This document shows, one piece after another, positions 5,553-7,645 of a stretch of 7,645 nucleotides of DNA. The notes under the pieces were generated by a model. That model did no database searches, was not told where the DNA came from, and worked only from the letters and a program-made list of their open reading frames with translations. A program made the position numbers and the translations under genes. The stretch comes from SAR202 cluster bacterium (GTDB lineage: Bacteria; Chloroflexota; Dehalococcoidia; SAR202; GCA-002694895), in assembly GCA_009391605.1 (NCBI GenBank), contig VFGQ01000131.1, positions 1-7,645 on the forward strand, in the 5' to 3' direction. Position 1 is the first letter of the stretch. The number at the start of each line of letters is the position of its first letter.

Positions 5553-6749
5553 ATGAATATATACAAAGAATTTGGCGCGAGGACAATACATAATTTGGCA
5601 GGAGCTTCTACTAGAGTAGGAGGCCCTATATTAGCAAAAGAAGTTTCAGATGCAATGGTAAATGCATCAACACTATCAGTGGATATGACAGAATTACAGG
5701 CTAGTGCCTCAGAATACATATCTAAAATTACAGGATCTGAATCAGCTTATGTTACTTCAGGTGCATCTGCAGGACTAACTATGGCTGCAGCTGCTATATT
5801 TGCAGGATTAGATCCTTCTAAAATGGAGAACCTTCCAAGTGTTAAAGATAATAAAAACCAATTTATTATTTCAAGAGAACATAGAAATGGATATGACCAC
5901 GCTTTCAGACTAGCCGGAGGTGAAACAATTGAAGTTGGAATGAATGAAATTTTATCTGGAGCCGGTGTAAGAAGAACTGAAGCATGGGAATACGAATCAG
6001 TAATAAATGAAAAAACTGCTGGAATAGTATACGTAGCAACTCAAGATTCTGAACCTCCTTTTGAAGAAGTAATCAAAGTAGCAAAGAAACATAACTTACC
6101 AGTAATTGTGGATGCAGCAGGCCAATTACCCCCTAGAGAAAACCTGAGAAAATTTATAGAAAAAGGAGCGGATTTAGTTGCATTTAGTGGAGGAAAAGCA
6201 ATTAAAGGCCCTCAATCATCCGGAATATTATGTGGCAAAAAAGATTACATAAGTTCTGTCGCTTTACAATCTTTAGATATGGATGAATATTACGAAATAT
6301 GGAATCCTCCTTCAAATTTAATAGATAAATCTAAAATTAGTGCAATTCCCAGACATGGAATAGGAAGAGGTTTTAAAGTAGCAAAAGAAGAAATTGCCGG
6401 ATTACTTGTTGCTCTAAGATTATTTATTGAAAAAGACATCAGTGCAGAAATGACAAATTGCAAAAAATATTTATCAATTATTGAAGACAAAATAAAATCT
6501 CTACCAAATATTAAAACTACAATAAACACTCCATCAAATAATGAAGAATACCCTACACTTAATATATATACTGGTCAAATTAATGCTTTTGATTTATGCA
6601 ATAATCTTAAAGTGAAAAGTGGTTTATTTCTAAATGAAAAAGGATTGAGTGAAAATTTCATGACAGTTCATCCTATGAATTTATCAGAAGATAATATTGA
6701 ACATATCTCAGATGTATTGTATAACGATATAAAAGAATATATAAAGTAA
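5553..6749 (+). CDS. SelA/DgaE-like PLP-dependent enzyme (COG1921-type), substrate unknown
   Basis: The 398-aa protein belongs to the fold-type I PLP enzymes related to L-seryl-tRNA(Sec) selenium transferase and D-glucosaminate-6-phosphate ammonia-lyase. Motifs in order: HNLAGASTRVGGP (13-25, the family's INAAGTxTRxGG start), VTSGASAGL (67-75, phosphate-binding turn), REHRNGYDHAFRLAG (108-122), VIVDAAGQLPP (184-194, with D187 expected to pair with the PLP ring nitrogen), and FSGGKAIKGPQSSGILCG (211-228), where K215 is the expected Schiff-base lysine. HGIGRGFKVAKEEIAGLLVAL (268-288) follows the family. All PLP residues are present, so it should be active, probably as a lyase or aminotransferase in the cytosol. 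No selenocysteine genes (selB, selD, selC) are near, so selenium transferase is unlikely. The 98-aa gene follows after 13 nt and is probably co-translated. Confidence 0.9.
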   Translation: MNIYKEFGARTIHNLAGASTRVGGPILAKEVSDAMVNASTLSVDMTELQASASEYISKITGSESAYVTSGASAGLTMAAAAIFAGLDPSKMENLPSVKDNKNQFIISREHRNGYDHAFRLAGGETIEVGMNEILSGAGVRRTEAWEYESVINEKTAGIVYVATQDSEPPFEEVIKVAKKHNLPVIVDAAGQLPPRENLRKFIEKGADLVAFSGGKAIKGPQSSGILCGKKDYISSVALQSLDMDEYYEIWNPPSNLIDKSKISAIPRHGIGRGFKVAKEEIAGLLVALRLFIEKDISAEMTNCKKYLSIIEDKIKSLPNIKTTINTPSNNEEYPTLNIYTGQINAFDLCNNLKVKSGLFLNEKGLSENFMTVHPMNLSEDNIEHISDVLYNDIKEYIK

Positions 6750-6750
6750 C

Positions 6751-6755
6751 AGGAG
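6751..6755 (+). promoter_or_regulatory. Strong ribosome-binding site of the 98-aa gene
   Basis: AGGAG with a 7-nt gap to the ATG at 6763, in the 13-nt space after the SelA-like stop codon. It is the closest match to consensus in the window. Confidence 0.75.
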
Positions 6756-6762
6756 TGAACAA

Positions 6763-7059
6763 ATGGATATAAAAGTAGGTTCCAGAATAAAATGTTCGTT
6801 GGCCGGATCTGAGTTTATGGTAGTTAAAACAGGTGAGGGAACTTTATCTAATGGTGGCAAAAATTTATTAGATTCAACTGAAAAAACTGAAATTTCTTCT
6901 GATACTAAAATTGAAGGTCCAGGCAATACATTAGGAAAACGTTACGAATCAAAAAGTGGCATTATAGTTCTTTGTACTAAAGCCGGTCCAGGTATTGTTT
7001 CATGCGATAACGAACCTATGACTGAAGTTAAACCTAAAAGATTACCATCATCAGATTAA
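6763..7059 (+). CDS. Small protein with an internal duplication, function unknown
   Basis: The 98-aa protein seems to consist of two related halves joined by a polar linker rich in Ser, Thr and Glu (about residues 36-57). Half A (about 6-35) reads GSRIKCSLAGSEFMVVKTGEG then LSNGGKNLL; half B (about 58-87) reads GKRYESKSGIIVLCTKAGPG then IVSCDNEPM. Shared positions are G-x-R, a hydrophobic strand ending in K-T/A-G-x-G, and a small C-terminal turn. Each half looks like a compact beta unit. Half B recalls small proteins of about 50 residues seen in actinobacteria and proteobacteria (pattern G-x-R-x-x-S ... E-V-V-V-V-R-A-P ... C-G-G-x-P-M); that link is from memory. Cysteines are C11, C71 and C81, not a standard metal motif. 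No signal peptide or membrane span. It is coupled to the SelA-like gene, so it may serve the same pathway. Confidence 0.82.
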   Translation: MDIKVGSRIKCSLAGSEFMVVKTGEGTLSNGGKNLLDSTEKTEISSDTKIEGPGNTLGKRYESKSGIIVLCTKAGPGIVSCDNEPMTEVKPKRLPSSD

Positions 7060-7061
7060 AA

Positions 7062-7645
7062 TCAATTTATTGGAATTAATTTTTTGGCCTGATAATATTG
7101 CTCATCAGCTTTATAGGAACTTCGAACTAAAGGGCCTGAAACAGCACCTTTAAATCCTAAATCCATCGCTATAGATCTTAATTCTATAAATTCTTCAGGA
7201 GTATACCATTTAATAACATCTGCATGTTTAGGAGTAGGTTTAATATATTGGCCAATAGTTAACAGATCACAATCCGATGTTCTTAAATCTTTTAAAGTAT
7301 TTATAATTTCATCCCAGGTTTCTCCTAATCCAACCATCAATCCAGATTTAGTCACGCTATATGAATTTAATTCTTTTGCTTTTAACAGAAGATCTAATGA
7401 TAACCTGTAGTCGCCTTTAGCTCTGACTGATTTGAAGACTCTCTCTACCGTTTCAATATTATGATTTAAAGTTTCTGGATCTGCATCCATTACTGTTTTC
7501 ACATCATCCCAGTCTCCCTGAAAATCAGGAATTAAAACTTCTACTTTACATCCTGGGGAGTTTTTATGTATTAAATTAATACATTGTTTAAAAATAAATG
7601 CTCCTCCATCTGGTAAATCATCTCTATCTACAGAAGTCAAAACAG
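7062..7645 (-). CDS. lipA: Lipoyl synthase, 3' part, 5' end outside window
   Basis: This is the C-terminal ~193 residues of LipA, the radical-SAM enzyme that inserts two sulfurs into the octanoyl chain bound to lipoyl domains of 2-oxoacid dehydrogenases and the glycine cleavage H protein. The frame is open to the window edge (VLTSVDRDDLPDGGA), so the TTG at 7640 is not the start. Family blocks seen: VEVLIPDFQGD, ADPETLNHNIETV, TKSGLMVGLGET, CDLLTIGQYIKPTPKH, YTPEEF and SGPLVRSSYKADEQY. The RSSY serine is the known ligand of the auxiliary iron-sulfur cluster and is present. The CxxxCxxC radical-SAM motif and the other cluster cysteines lie upstream, outside the window. Its 3' end is 2 nt from the 98-aa gene, in a convergent arrangement with no room for a terminator. 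Confidence 0.98.
   Translation of the reverse strand, partial: VLTSVDRDDLPDGGAFIFKQCINLIHKNSPGCKVEVLIPDFQGDWDDVKTVMDADPETLNHNIETVERVFKSVRAKGDYRLSLDLLLKAKELNSYSVTKSGLMVGLGETWDEIINTLKDLRTSDCDLLTIGQYIKPTPKHADVIKWYTPEEFIELRSIAMDLGFKGAVSGPLVRSSYKADEQYYQAKKLIPIN

Overview
The window is AT-rich (roughly 30% G+C by eye) and gene-dense, with lysine-, asparagine- and isoleucine-rich proteins, short intergenic gaps, TTG as well as ATG starts, and Shine-Dalgarno (SD) sites of the GGAG type about 6 nt from the start. An NADPH:F420 oxidoreductase implies an organism that makes coenzyme F420. Together with an ETF pair, a SelA-like PLP enzyme and bacterial DnaK and LipA, this suits a low-GC, probably marine bacterium of the Chloroflexota (SAR202-like). 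A low-GC actinobacterium is the main alternative. This assignment is inference from gene content and composition; no rRNA is present.

Layout. At the left edge is the 3' part of dnaK (+). It converges on a four-gene minus-strand operon, read from right to left: etfB (3929-3135), etfA (3121-2144), an uncharacterised 140-aa gene (2140-1718) and an npdG-type NADPH:F420 oxidoreductase gene (1696-1049). The gaps are 13, 3 and 21 nt. The operon leaves a divergent control region (3930-4119) with a good sigma70-type promoter on each strand, and a dyad overlaps the -35 box of the plus-strand one. On the plus strand follow a 151-aa protein with two zinc-binding knuckle pairs (4120-4575), a very diverged methylenetetrahydrofolate-reductase-family protein (4629-5474), a SelA/DgaE-type PLP enzyme (5553-6749) and a 98-aa protein built from two similar halves (6763-7059). 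The 3' part of lipA (-) enters from the right edge, ending 2 nt from the 98-aa gene.

How the genes may work together. The etfB-etfA-hypothetical-npdG operon looks like a redox module linking flavin-based electron transfer with the F420/NADPH pool. No acyl-CoA dehydrogenase, ETF:quinone oxidoreductase or F420-dependent partner lies in the window, so the electron donor and acceptor are unknown. The MTHFR-like protein keeps the family outline but lacks most of the residues expected at the active site. Its start codon sits in a perfect 19-bp all-A/T inverted repeat, with a TATAAT box placed so that +1 would fall on the A of the ATG. This is the least explained part of the window. The SelA-like enzyme and the 98-aa protein form a tight pair of unknown substrate.

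Four long open frames extend upstream of the most probable start, and in each a purine-rich SD-like site (GGAG, GAGG, or weaker GGGA) lies inside the extension. I therefore placed those starts downstream (etfA, npdG, zinc-ribbon gene, SelA-like gene). No tRNA, rRNA, CRISPR array, insertion sequence or phage gene was seen.
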